A program made the translations under genes and the position numbers. DNA of 64,000 nucleotides from positions 62,001 through 126,000 of the forward strand of contig NZ_JAZHBO010000002.1 in NCBI RefSeq assembly GCF_036541335.1. The letters are read 5' to 3'. The stretch comes from Aquilutibacter rugosus (GTDB lineage Bacteria; Pseudomonadota; Gammaproteobacteria; Xanthomonadales; Xanthomonadaceae). Below, piece by piece: positions 1 through 8,265 of the stretch. The number at the start of each line of letters is the position of its first letter. Position 1 is the first letter of the stretch. The notes beneath the pieces were generated by a model. That model worked only from the letters and a program-made list of their open reading frames with translations. It was not told where the DNA came from and ran no database searches.

Positions 1-2223
1 GCTCAAACGAATGCTCCGTCGCAGGGACTGTTGGAGGCGTTGCAGCGTCAATACGGTATGAAGCCTGAAAATGTCAAAATGGCACCGTCCTACTCACGTC
101 CGGTGGATGAGTCCGACCTCGGACGTAAGTCAAAATGCACGTCGGCCGGTAAACAGGCTTCATCCATCGTAGCTCCCAGTGTTGGCAGCGTGACTGTCAA
201 GGGCGTGATTGGAACCAAAGACGACACGAAGCGGATAATCGGCAGAGATCTTCTGGATAATCCGGATGAGCCCTACGTACAGCAAGTGCTAGCAAAGACA
301 CCAGGTATGACAGTTACCAACCGCGGTGTCTCCATGTTGGGGCTTGGTGAACGCGCCACCAGAATCCTCGTGGACGGTCGAAGACCGCCAATTGGGTTCA
401 GACTATCAGGGGTACGCGGATCTGATGTCGAACGCATTGAGTATACGTTCGGCTCCGACGCGGCCTATGCAGGTCAAGGTTTCGCCGGAACCATTAATAT
501 TGTGATGCGCCGAAATTCCGTAAAGGCAAGGTCGAATCTCAGCCTTTCAATGAGCGGCGGGTCCGATACGGGCGTGATACTCGGTATCAGTGCTACGCGG
601 CCACTTGGGACCTATAGCTCCCATTCCTTGAATATCCAGGCATTGGACATGGATACGGGCGGCAGATTCCCGGACAGCGCCTTAACTCGTTGGCGCGGCT
701 TGATCAGGCCTCAGGGCGAGACGACTAATCGTTCGTTGGGTAGTTCATCGACATCTTCGCGAAATGCTTTTTATTCGTTGACGACACTGTTGCCGGACTC
801 CTCGTCCATCCGATATTCACTGCGTAGCACTCGCAATGAAACTGCAGGTCAAGTCGAAGTCGAGGGGTGGGCGGGTGAGCACCTGGACCTGGAGCTTCGC
901 AACCGCGCCATCCGTAACCTGGAGGTGGGGAGTGGGGCTGGCATGGATTGGCGCAAAGTACTTGAGAGCGGAGCAACTGCAACAGTTGCCATGAACTATT
1001 CAAAGAACGATTCGGAATATTCAACTCGTTTTGAGTTCTTTCCTGGCTCTATAGGCCAGCTCATAGCGCCGAATTTCTCGCGAGGTGAAAGGATTCGCCG
1101 TAATTTGGAACTTGACGGCAGTTACCAGTGGCCACAGATTGCCGGAATTACACCCGAAGTCGGATTCGACTTCGCAAGGTCCGAGTATTCCAATCGCGGT
1201 GATTGGTTTAAGAGTGACACCGGCACGGGAAGTCACGGATATCAGGATCTGGGGCAGTACTCCACCAAATCCATCTACGCAAAAGTCGTAAGAAAAATGG
1301 GCCCGTCCATTGCAGTCAATGCGGGACTGCGCAAGACCTGGTATCAGTTTGAGGGCACGCTAACCAGTACCGGCGATCGGAGCTTCGATTTCTCCGGTAA
1401 TTGGATCGAGCCTTCCGTTACTGTCAATTTCAGCAATCGACAGCCCGGCGACACATCGCTGTCATTTAGTCGGTCGGTTAGCCCGCCCACTGTCGAACGA
1501 ATCTTGGTGCGGGATATGCCCGCGCTGGGTGCGGAAAACATGCCACTCAATGCAACATCGGTGGGGGGCGAACGGGGTCGGAACATCAGTACGATCGACT
1601 CCCTGGTTCTTACTAGCGATCTGATTCGGAACAGTAGTCCAAATCTGTTTTTGAGTTTCTCCTATCGAAGACTCGAAAATGTGCAGGCAGACCGAATCTA
1701 CTTGGATGGCGGGACATGGCTCAGGCAGCCGTGGGCGTTAGACCGTGCTCAGGTGTTTGGGGCATCTGTAACGGTCAAGAAGGATCTGAAGCTTACAAAA
1801 TGGCTCCCCGGAACACTACAGCTGCAAGGCAGTTCGAGTTTCAACCGGGTGTCACCGATCAGCGAAACGCCGCGCGCGAATACGCTTCAGGACTTCCCGA
1901 AGTCTGCGGCCGAATTCGCGGCTAGTTACAGGAATGGCCCCTATTCTCTGAATGCGCGTGTGATCTTCCGCAACGAGGGGCGTCAATATCGCGGACCCGG
2001 TTATTACAGTGAATCTGTGGCGCCGGCACTTGCCACCATTGGTATGGGTTACCGTGTGAATCCACTATGGAGTTTGGGGTTCTCAGTCATTCGATTGAAC
2101 CAGGGCGTATCTGAGAACACATTCCTATTCGACGATGGACGCCACTTCATGCAGACAACCAGTCGCAACCGTTCCGCACCGATGTTTACTTTCTCAATTT
2201 CACGAAGCAATCAGGAGAAGTAG
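1..2223 (+). CDS. TonB-dependent receptor-like outer membrane protein (5' end outside window)
   Basis: The reading frame is open to the first base of the window, so the true start and signal peptide lie upstream; about 740 codons are visible. A plug-like domain is readable near the N-terminus, with PYVQQVLAKTPGMTV, then ILVDGRRPP, then DVERIEYTFGSDAAYAGQGFAGTINIVMRR as separate motifs typical of the TonB plug. The rest is a long run of alternating beta strands, as in the OMP_b-brl type barrels, and ends in a beta-like FTFSIS segment close to the C-terminus. Such proteins import a large ligand across the outer membrane using TonB energy; the substrate cannot be read from sequence. By eye the base composition is less GC-rich than in the downstream genes, which could mean transfer, but this was not computed. 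It converges on the antiporter gene. Confidence 0.75.
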   Translation, partial: AQTNAPSQGLLEALQRQYGMKPENVKMAPSYSRPVDESDLGRKSKCTSAGKQASSIVAPSVGSVTVKGVIGTKDDTKRIIGRDLLDNPDEPYVQQVLAKTPGMTVTNRGVSMLGLGERATRILVDGRRPPIGFRLSGVRGSDVERIEYTFGSDAAYAGQGFAGTINIVMRRNSVKARSNLSLSMSGGSDTGVILGISATRPLGTYSSHSLNIQALDMDTGGRFPDSALTRWRGLIRPQGETTNRSLGSSSTSSRNAFYSLTTLLPDSSSIRYSLRSTRNETAGQVEVEGWAGEHLDLELRNRAIRNLEVGSGAGMDWRKVLESGATATVAMNYSKNDSEYSTRFEFFPGSIGQLIAPNFSRGERIRRNLELDGSYQWPQIAGITPEVGFDFARSEYSNRGDWFKSDTGTGSHGYQDLGQYSTKSIYAKVVRKMGPSIAVNAGLRKTWYQFEGTLTSTGDRSFDFSGNWIEPSVTVNFSNRQPGDTSLSFSRSVSPPTVERILVRDMPALGAENMPLNATSVGGERGRNISTIDSLVLTSDLIRNSSPNLFLSFSYRRLENVQADRIYLDGGTWLRQPWALDRAQVFGASVTVKKDLKLTKWLPGTLQLQGSSSFNRVSPISETPRANTLQDFPKSAAEFAASYRNGPYSLNARVIFRNEGRQYRGPGYYSESVAPALATIGMGYRVNPLWSLGFSVIRLNQGVSENTFLFDDGRHFMQTTSRNRSAPMFTFSISRSNQEK

Positions 2224-2303
2224 ACGGCTTGCCGGTGATTTCGACTGCTCCCCGTGCCGATTCTGAATCAGGAACATTTGCCTCTGTTCGGGATCGTTCT
2301 TGC

Positions 2304-2314
2304 GGGGGGGGGGG
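2304..2314. repeat. Run of 11 G between convergent genes
   Basis: Eleven consecutive G residues lie in the 107-base gap between the receptor stop and the antiporter stop. The tract is downstream of both genes, so it cannot switch either reading frame. It is either an unstable mononucleotide repeat or a spot of uncertain base calling. Confidence 0.7.
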
Positions 2315-2330
2315 TGGCGCAAGTTGAATT

Positions 2331-3638
2331 CTAATTAGCGGATTTGGTAGGACGAAACAGCATGAAGCTGATTGTCACCACTGCAAGGATCCAGCAGTAA
2401 TGCACATTGGCGGCCAGCGTCAGAGGCGAGACCTTGGCCAGAGATGCCGCCAGCAGGATCTGTGCGCCGTAAGGGATCACACCCTGGGCGATGCAGCTGA
2501 AAATATCGAGCAGACTCGCGCTGCGCGTACGCGATACGCCATGGTGATCGGCGATATCCTTGGCCAAAGGCCCGCTGACCAGAATGGCGACGGTGTTGTT
2601 GGCAGTGAGCACATCCGTAGCCAACGACAGCGAGGCAATACTGAATTCACCGGCACGACGCGAGGAATGCGCGCCGGCAAAACGGCGAATGCAATCCGAT
2701 AGCCAGGTCAGGCCGCCGGCGGCGCGCATCAGTTCGGCAAGACCGCCGATTAGCATCGAAAGCAACATAATTTCGATCATGGACTCAAAGCCGGCATAGA
2801 TGTCCTTGCCGAACTGCACCGCGCTGTAATTGCCCGCGACGAAGCCAAACGCGCCCGCCACGGCGATCCCGATCGCCAATACCAACAGCACGTCCATGCC
2901 GATCAGGGCCAGCACCAGCACCAGCAGATAGGGCAGGGCCAGCCACCAGCCATGGTGCGAAGGCGCTACCGTTTGCCCACTGTCGCCCAGTACGAACAGC
3001 AGTACGGCCGTCAGCAAAGCCGCGGGCAGTGCAATCTTGAAGTTCTCGCGAAACTTCTCCTTCATCCGCACGCCTTGTGATCGTGTGGCGGCAATCGTGG
3101 TGTCCGAGATCATGGACAGGTTGTCGCCGAACATGGCACCGCCGATCACCGCGCCGACCATCAGCGGCAGATCAAATCCGCCCTGCGTGGCGACACCAAG
3201 GGCGATTGGTGCGACCGCGGCAATGGTGCCCATGGATGTGCCGATGGCCAGTGCCACCAGGGCGGACACCAGAAACATGCCGGGCAGGATCAGCATCGGC
3301 GGCAGGTTGCCCAGCCCCAGAGCCACCACCGCATCGACGGCGCCGATGGCCTTGCTGACCGTGGCGAAGGCGCCGGCCAGCAGGAACACCAAGCACATCA
3401 GCATGACATTGGACTGGCCCATGCCCTCGAGCAGCGTCTCAGTGGGTTTGATGCCGCGACGCCAGGCCAGGAAGGCGCCTAAGGCCAGCGCCGGCAAAAT
3501 CGCCACCGGTGCCCGCAGCTGGTAAAAGCCCATTTCGGTGCCGGTGGCCGTAAAATACAGGCCAGCGCCAAAGAACAGGGCCAAAAAGACCAGCAATGGG
3601 GTCAGCGCCAGGGCGCTGGGGCGGGGGGAATCGCTCAT
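2331..3638 (-). CDS. NhaC-family Na+/H+ antiporter
   Basis: A 435-residue, very hydrophobic inner-membrane protein with about ten to eleven membrane segments. The core motif GAVIGGAMFGDNLSMISDTT near residues 165-185, and a C-terminal inverted counterpart containing LATDVLTANNTVAILVSG, are characteristic of the Na_H_antiporter (NhaC-like) family. The expected role is exchange of sodium for protons at the inner membrane, or in some relatives of small organic substrates. ATG start at 3638. It is transcribed away from rpsH and so separates the ribosomal unit from whatever lies upstream. Ion specificity is not determinable. Confidence 0.8.
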   Translation of the reverse strand: MSDSPRPSALALTPLLVFLALFFGAGLYFTATGTEMGFYQLRAPVAILPALALGAFLAWRRGIKPTETLLEGMGQSNVMLMCLVFLLAGAFATVSKAIGAVDAVVALGLGNLPPMLILPGMFLVSALVALAIGTSMGTIAAVAPIALGVATQGGFDLPLMVGAVIGGAMFGDNLSMISDTTIAATRSQGVRMKEKFRENFKIALPAALLTAVLLFVLGDSGQTVAPSHHGWWLALPYLLVLVLALIGMDVLLVLAIGIAVAGAFGFVAGNYSAVQFGKDIYAGFESMIEIMLLSMLIGGLAELMRAAGGLTWLSDCIRRFAGAHSSRRAGEFSIASLSLATDVLTANNTVAILVSGPLAKDIADHHGVSRTRSASLLDIFSCIAQGVIPYGAQILLAASLAKVSPLTLAANVHYCWILAVVTISFMLFRPTKSAN

Positions 3639-3725
3639 CGGGCAGGGTGGTTAGTAGACTGGATCGTTCATTATAGGCACGGGTATCGCCGGTCGTGGCA
3701 CTGCCTTCGTTTGCATGCTAAACCC

Positions 3726-3754
3726 TTGCGCACAAAGGGAAAACCCATTACAAT
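3726..3754 (+). promoter_or_regulatory. Sigma70-like promoter for the rpsH unit
   Basis: TTGCGC (3726-3731), a 17-base spacer and TACAAT (3749-3754) form a good sigma70 match. The expected transcription start is near 3761, giving an untranslated leader of about 93 bases before rpsH. Its presence fits rpsH being the first gene of a transcription unit here. Confidence 0.65.
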
Positions 3755-3760
3755 TTCCAA

Positions 3761-3783
3761 CTCTGTCCGTATTGCGGCCAGAG
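3761..3783 (+). promoter_or_regulatory. 5' leader hairpin upstream of rpsH
   Basis: Stem CTCTG/CAGAG, one U-C mismatch, then CCG/CGG closed by a five-base loop (TATTG). It lies exactly at the predicted 5' end of the message. Its apical part, GTCCGTAT, recurs in a similar hairpin upstream of rpsM (8226-8244). The function is unknown; transcript stability or autogenous control are possibilities. Confidence 0.5.
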
Positions 3784-3853
3784 AATTACAACGAAATACT
3801 GAATTATTCGCATGCGCGGATATCGGTGCACTCATCCATAACGGAGCTTATTC

Positions 3854-4252
3854 ATGAGCATGACTGATCCAATCGCAGACATGCTGGTGCGTATCAAGAA
3901 CGCAGCAGCCGTCCGCAAGACCACGGTAAAAATGCCGTCGTCCAAGACCAAGGTCGCTATCGCCAACGTCCTCAAGGCAGAGGGTTACATCGCTGACGCC
4001 ATCGTCACCGACATCGCCCCGGGCAAAAAGCAACTCGAAATCTCACTGAAATACTTCCAAGGCCGTCCGGTCATCGAGCGCCTTGAGCGCTTCTCGCGTT
4101 CGGGCCTGCGCCAATACCGCGGCAAGAGCGATCTGCCTAAGGTTCTCGGCGGCCTCGGCGTCGCTATCATTTCCACCTCCAAGGGCATCATGACGGATGC
4201 GCAGGCACGCCAAGCTGGCGTCGGCGGCGAAGTCCTGTGCTTTGTGGCTTAA
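3854..4252 (+). CDS. rpsH: 30S ribosomal protein uS8
   Basis: A 132-residue protein with the full uS8 pattern, starting MSMTDPIADMLVRIKNA and ending in the GVGGEVLCFVA tail. It binds the central domain of 16S rRNA and in enterobacteria also represses the spc operon. Shine-Dalgarno-like GGAG lies seven bases before the ATG. It is the first gene of the visible unit: the next gene upstream is divergent, and rplN-rplX-rplE-rpsN, which normally precede rpsH, are absent. rplF follows after 18 bases. Confidence 0.97.
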   Translation: MSMTDPIADMLVRIKNAAAVRKTTVKMPSSKTKVAIANVLKAEGYIADAIVTDIAPGKKQLEISLKYFQGRPVIERLERFSRSGLRQYRGKSDLPKVLGGLGVAIISTSKGIMTDAQARQAGVGGEVLCFVA

Positions 4253-4270
4253 TCAAGGGAGATACAGTAA

Positions 4271-4798
4271 ATGTCTCGCGTAGCTAAAAAGCCGATCGCA
4301 CTGCCTAAGGGCGTTGAAATCAAGATCGAAAACGAGCTGATCACGGTCAAGGGTCCCAAGGGCACCATGACGCAAGCCAAGCCGGCCAACATCGTCCTGA
4401 AGCAGGAAGATGCGGAACTGGTCTTCAGCACCGAAAATCAGGATCAAATGGCTCTGACCGGCACCCTGCGTGCCATCGTTGCCAATATGATCAAGGGCGT
4501 CTCCGAAGGTTTCGAGCGCAAGCTGGAACTGGTTGGCGTGGGTTACCGTGCTGCCATGCAAGGCAAGGATCTGAACCTGTCGCTGGGTTACTCGCACCCG
4601 ATTCTGTTCAGCACGCCGGATGGCATCACCATTGCCACGCCGTCGGCTACTGAAATCGTCGTGACCGGTGCCGATAAGCAGCAAGTCGGCGAAGTCGCAG
4701 CCAAGATTCGCGGATACCGCAAGCCGGAGCCGTATAAGGGCAAGGGCGTCAAGTACTCTGACGAAGTCATCATCCGCAAGGAAGCCAAGAAGGCTTAA
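4271..4798 (+). CDS. rplF: 50S ribosomal protein uL6
   Basis: 175 residues, normal length for uL6. It begins MSRVAKKPIALPKGVEI and contains the signature GYRKPEPYKGKGVKY near residues 150-165. It binds 23S rRNA near the sarcin-ricin loop and contributes to the factor-binding site. A purine-rich AAGGGAG sequence precedes the ATG. Order and spacing match the spc operon. Confidence 0.97.
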   Translation: MSRVAKKPIALPKGVEIKIENELITVKGPKGTMTQAKPANIVLKQEDAELVFSTENQDQMALTGTLRAIVANMIKGVSEGFERKLELVGVGYRAAMQGKDLNLSLGYSHPILFSTPDGITIATPSATEIVVTGADKQQVGEVAAKIRGYRKPEPYKGKGVKYSDEVIIRKEAKKA

Positions 4799-4860
4799 TG
4801 ATCGTCGGGTCCAGCAACGGATCCTTCGTACATTCCTTCAGCTTTTTGGAGAAATTAAAA

Positions 4861-5220
4861 ATGAGCAGCATCAAGAATACCGCCCGCCTGCGTCGCGCCA
4901 AGTCCACCCGTTCGCACATCCGCAAGCTGGGTGTTGAGCGTCTGACCGTTCTGCGCACCGGCCAACACCTGTATGCCCAGATCTTCTCGGCAGACGGTTC
5001 CAAGTGCCTGGCTTCGGCCTCGACCACGCAAGCCGCCATCAAGGGCGACCTGAAGTCGAGCAAGAACCTCGAGGCCGCTTCGGCTGTCGGCAAGGCGATC
5101 GCCGCCGCTGCCAAGGCTGCCGGCATTGAAAAGGTCGCCTTCGACCGTTCGGGTTACCGTTACCATGGCCGCATCAAGGCCCTGGCTGACGCCGCCCGCG
5201 AAGGTGGTCTGCAGTTCTAA
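4861..5220 (+). CDS. rplR: 50S ribosomal protein uL18
   Basis: 119 residues starting MSSIKNTARLRRAKSTRSHI, with the C-terminal YHGRIKALADAAREGGLQF typical of uL18, which carries 5S rRNA into the large subunit. The frame is open further upstream to 4798, but ATG 4861 is chosen because it follows TTTTGGAGAAATT and gives the family-standard N-terminus. The 62-base gap after rplF is longer than usual for this operon. Confidence 0.96.
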   Translation: MSSIKNTARLRRAKSTRSHIRKLGVERLTVLRTGQHLYAQIFSADGSKCLASASTTQAAIKGDLKSSKNLEAASAVGKAIAAAAKAAGIEKVAFDRSGYRYHGRIKALADAAREGGLQF

Positions 5221-5227
5221 GTTCCCG

Positions 5228-5252
5228 CGGGGGCGGAAGCAAAATGCCCCCG
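5228..5252 (+). promoter_or_regulatory. Intercistronic hairpin between rplR and rpsE
   Basis: A seven-base-pair stem, CGGGGGC/GCCCCCG, with an 11-base loop, eight bases after the rplR stop. No T-run follows, so it is unlikely to be a full terminator. It may be an RNA-processing, pausing or 3'-end protection element in the 128-base gap before rpsE. Confidence 0.45.
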
Positions 5253-5348
5253 ACGTTCCGTTCGGTTGCGAGCGTAACGAAACACCGGCAACACTTCACA
5301 ACAACAAGCGGCACTAGCCGTAATTTCCTTAATTACTGAGATAGAACT

Positions 5349-5894
5349 ATGGCAAACGAACAACGTGAAAACCGTGGTCGTGATCGCAAGCGCGATGAGC
5401 GCGAAGAGATCGATGACGGCATGATCGAAAAGCTGGTCGCAGTAAACCGCGTCAGCAAGACCGTCAAGGGCGGTCGTCAATTTACCTTTACCGCTCTGAC
5501 GGTAGTCGGCGACGGCAACGGTCGCGTCGGTTTCGGTTACGGCAAGGCCAAGGAAGTTCCGGCCGCCATCCAGAAGTCGATGGAGCAAGCCCGCCGCAAC
5601 ATGCAAACCGTTGACTTGAACAAAGGCACGCTGTGGCACTCGGTCAAGTCGCATCACGGCGCTGCCAGCGTCTACATGCAACCGGCTTCCGAGGGTACCG
5701 GTGTCATCGCCGGCGGTGCAATGCGCGCCGTGCTCGAAGCTGTTGGCGTGCATAACGTGCTGGCCAAGGCCGTCGGTTCGCGCAACCCGATCAACCTGGT
5801 TCGTGCCACGATCAAGGGCCTGTCGGAAATGCATTCGCCGTCGGTCATTGCAGCCAAGCGCGGCAAGAAACTCGAGGACCTGAACCATGGCTAA
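5349..5894 (+). CDS. rpsE: 30S ribosomal protein uS5
   Basis: 181 residues. The N-terminal RNA-binding part contains KGGRQFTFTALTVVGDGNGRVGFGYGKA in the expected place (around residues 38-65), and the C-terminal half contains GTGVIAGGAMRAVLEAVGV. uS5 is an accuracy (ram) protein of the small subunit near the mRNA entry channel. The C-terminal codons overlap the start of rpmD by eight bases, indicating translational coupling. Confidence 0.97.
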   Translation: MANEQRENRGRDRKRDEREEIDDGMIEKLVAVNRVSKTVKGGRQFTFTALTVVGDGNGRVGFGYGKAKEVPAAIQKSMEQARRNMQTVDLNKGTLWHSVKSHHGAASVYMQPASEGTGVIAGGAMRAVLEAVGVHNVLAKAVGSRNPINLVRATIKGLSEMHSPSVIAAKRGKKLEDLNHG

Positions 5895-6084
5895 GAACGA
5901 ATCGTCCACCGGCACCATCAAGGTGCGTCTGGTCAAGGGTCTGCGCGGTTCCCAAGCTCGTCACCGTCTGTCGGTGAAGGCTCTGGGTCTGGGCAAGCTC
6001 AACAGCGTCCGTGAACTCAAGGACAGCCCGCAAGTTCGCGGTCTGATCAACAAAGTTCACTACCTCGTCAAGGTTGAGGAGTAA
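5887..6084 (+). CDS. rpmD: 50S ribosomal protein uL30
   Basis: 65 residues including IKVRLVKGLRGSQARHR and LGLGKLNSVRELKDSPQVRGLINKV, the compact bacterial uL30. The N-terminus is a few residues longer than in E. coli. Its ATG lies inside the last codons of rpsE, and rplO begins five bases after its stop. Confidence 0.96.
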   Translation: MAKNESSTGTIKVRLVKGLRGSQARHRLSVKALGLGKLNSVRELKDSPQVRGLINKVHYLVKVEE

Positions 6085-6089
6085 TCACC

Positions 6090-6533
6090 ATGCGTTTGAA
6101 TGAATTGAGCCCCGCAGAGGGCGCACGCTCGGAACGCAAGCGCGTCGGTCGCGGTATCGGTTCGGGTCTGGGTAAGACCGCCGGTCGCGGTCACAAGGGT
6201 TCTTTTGCCCGTTCGGGTAAAGGCAAGATCAAGGCCGGCTTCGAAGGCGGTCAGATGCCCATGTACATGCGTCTGCCTAAGATCGGTTTCCGTTCCAAGC
6301 TGAAAGACAACGTCGCTCAAGTGTTCCTGTATCAGCTCGAAGGCCTCGAAGCCGGCGAAATCGATTTCGCCAAGCTGCGTGAAGCCAAGCTGGTTCCGGC
6401 CAAGGCCAAGCAAGCCAAGATCGTGAAGCAAGGTGAAATCACCAAGGCCTTCACCCTCAAGGGTCTGCTGGCAACCGCCGGTGCCAAGGCTGCCATCGAA
6501 GCTGCCGGCGGCAAGTTCGCCGACGCTGAGTAA
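6090..6533 (+). CDS. rplO: 50S ribosomal protein uL15
   Basis: 147 residues starting MRLNELSPAEGARSERKRVGRG, followed by the Gly/Arg-rich extension GLGKTAGRGHKG that threads into 23S rRNA, and the FEGGQMPMYMRLPK motif. A late-assembly large-subunit protein. Spacing to rpmD is five bases, as in a tightly coupled operon. Confidence 0.97.
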   Translation: MRLNELSPAEGARSERKRVGRGIGSGLGKTAGRGHKGSFARSGKGKIKAGFEGGQMPMYMRLPKIGFRSKLKDNVAQVFLYQLEGLEAGEIDFAKLREAKLVPAKAKQAKIVKQGEITKAFTLKGLLATAGAKAAIEAAGGKFADAE

Positions 6534-6590
6534 TTTGTAGTAATCACACGGCCTCGGCCGTAAATCAGGTTTACCGGAGTCTTTTCCCGC

Positions 6591-7964
6591 ATGTCGCGAA
6601 ACGCAAAGGCCATGACCCAGACCACCGGCGGTAACGCCGGTGGTTTGAGTTCCGAGCTCGCCCAACGCATTCTGTTTGTGATCGGTGCGCTGATCGTGTA
6701 CCGGATCGGTTGCTATATCCCCGTTCCGGGCGTCAACCCTGACGCCATGCTGCGCCTGATGGAACAGCAAAAGGGCACCATCGTGGACATGTTCAACATG
6801 TTCTCGGGCGGCGCCCTCAGCCGTTTCAGTCTGTTTGCGCTGAACCTGATGCCGTACATCTCGGCTTCGATCGTTGTCCAGTTGCTGGTGCAGATTGTGC
6901 CTAGCCTCAAGGCAATTCAGAAAGAAGGCGAGTCCGGTCGCAAGCGGATCAACCAGTGGTCGCGCCTCGGCGCGATCCCACTGGCGATCTTCCAGGGCTG
7001 GGGCATTGCCACGGCTCTGCAGGCCGGCGGTACGTCGGCCGGCATCCCGGTCGTGTACAACCCCGGTTACGGCTTCGTCATCACGGCCATCATTGCCCTG
7101 ACGGCCGGCACCATGTTCCTGATGTGGCTGGGTGAGCAAATCACCGAGCGCGGCATCGGTAACGGCGTGTCCTTGCTGATCTTTGCAGGTATTGTCGCCG
7201 GCTTGCCCGGTGCCGTGATCACCATGTTCCAGCAAATGCTGAACGGTGATCTGTCCTTCATCAAGGTCCTGATGATCGTGCTGATCGTGGCATTCTTCAC
7301 GTTCGCGGTGGTTTACATTGAGAGCATGCAGCGCCGCATCACGGTCAACTACGCCCGCCGTCAAGGTCAGGGTGGTCGCATGCAGCAGCAGTCGAACTTC
7401 CTGCCGCTCAAGCTGAACATGGTGGGTGTGATCCCGGCCATTTTCGCCTCGAGCATCGTGATGTTCCCCGCTACGGCAGCTCAGTGGTTTGCCTCGGGTG
7501 CTCGCGCAGGCGAGGGCAGTGCCTGGTTGCTCAAGCTGAGCCAAATGCTGACCCCCGGCGAGCCGCTGCATATGGTATTATATGCGGCCCTGATCATTGG
7601 CTTCGATTTCTTCTACACAGCCCTGACCTTCAATTCGCAGGAAACGGCTGAGAATCTCAAGAAATCGGGTGCCCTGATCCCCGGTATTCGTCCCGGCAAG
7701 TCCACGGCAGATTATGTCGATGGCGTGCTGACGCGTCTGACGGCGGCAGGTGCCATCTACCTTACGGTGGTGTGCCTGTTGCCTGAGGTTATGCGTTCAC
7801 AGATGAATACCACCATGTATTTCGGTGGCACTTCGTTGCTGATTGTGGTTGTCGTAGTGATGGATTTCATTGCGCAACTGCAAGCACATCGTCAGAGCAA
7901 CCAGTACGAAAGCCTTCTTCGCAAGGCCAATTTAAAGGGCAGCCGCTCCGCGGGGCGTCGCTGA
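6591..7964 (+). CDS. secY: Protein translocase subunit SecY
   Basis: 457 residues with ten predicted membrane helices, the protein-conducting channel of the Sec translocon, partner of SecE/SecG and SecA. Recognisable family motifs include PYISASIVVQLL (helix 2 plug region), the cytoplasmic loop QKEGESGRKRINQWSR, GNGVSLLIFAGIVAGLP, and the C-terminal SecA-binding part with KKSGALIPGIRPG. The start ATG at 6591 gives a short polar N-terminus before helix 1; another in-frame ATG occurs at codon 8. It is co-located with rplO as usual, but rpmJ is not found after it. Confidence 0.97.
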   Translation: MSRNAKAMTQTTGGNAGGLSSELAQRILFVIGALIVYRIGCYIPVPGVNPDAMLRLMEQQKGTIVDMFNMFSGGALSRFSLFALNLMPYISASIVVQLLVQIVPSLKAIQKEGESGRKRINQWSRLGAIPLAIFQGWGIATALQAGGTSAGIPVVYNPGYGFVITAIIALTAGTMFLMWLGEQITERGIGNGVSLLIFAGIVAGLPGAVITMFQQMLNGDLSFIKVLMIVLIVAFFTFAVVYIESMQRRITVNYARRQGQGGRMQQQSNFLPLKLNMVGVIPAIFASSIVMFPATAAQWFASGARAGEGSAWLLKLSQMLTPGEPLHMVLYAALIIGFDFFYTALTFNSQETAENLKKSGALIPGIRPGKSTADYVDGVLTRLTAAGAIYLTVVCLLPEVMRSQMNTTMYFGGTSLLIVVVVVMDFIAQLQAHRQSNQYESLLRKANLKGSRSAGRR

Positions 7965-8265
7965 CCTGATTCTTCCTCCGCGTCATGACTGATCTCCAGT
8001 GAATTGACGCAAAGGGCGACCCGGACGTGGATCCCGTGTCCGGGTGGCTTGTAGCCGGAGCGCTTGCCAGAGTAGCAAGCGCCGCGGTGACAGGGTCAAG
8101 ACAACCTGTCTCCCGCAGCTGCCTGCCATCGCCGGAGCATGGGCACACTCCCCATGCCGGTTGCAGCCGTTAGTACAAGGTCGCAATTCATCAGAACGGG
8201 GTTTTATTTCAACTTGTCGATTCACTCCGTCCGTATCGGGCGGAATCTTCAATGGAGATCGCTCT
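7965..8265 (+). promoter_or_regulatory. Structured 301-base leader between secY and rpsM
   Basis: No coding gene is visible here and rpmJ is absent. At least five inverted repeats can be folded in order: ACCCGGAC/GTCCGGGT (8019-8045, loop 11), GCGCTTGC/GCAAGCGC (8060-8082, loop 7), GACAGG/CCTGTC (8089-8110, loop 10), GCATGGG/CCCATGC (8137-8157, loop 7), and TCCGTCCG/CGGGCGGA (8226-8244, one G-U pair, loop TAT). None is followed by a clear T-run. The position corresponds to the S4-binding regulatory leader of the enterobacterial alpha operon, so an autogenous regulatory RNA is a reasonable inference. The pseudoknot itself cannot be confirmed by eye. Confidence 0.55.

Noticed and set aside
2304..2314. 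Phase-variable G tract
   Set aside because: It lies after the stop codons of both convergent genes, so length changes would not alter a product or a promoter.
6060..7571. 503-codon minus-strand frame opposite rplO and secY
   Set aside because: Antisense to essential conserved genes, with His/Gln-rich composition typical of reverse-complement reading.
7965..8265. rpmJ between secY and rpsM
   Set aside because: No frame contains the CxxC-containing L36 sequence; the region is non-coding.
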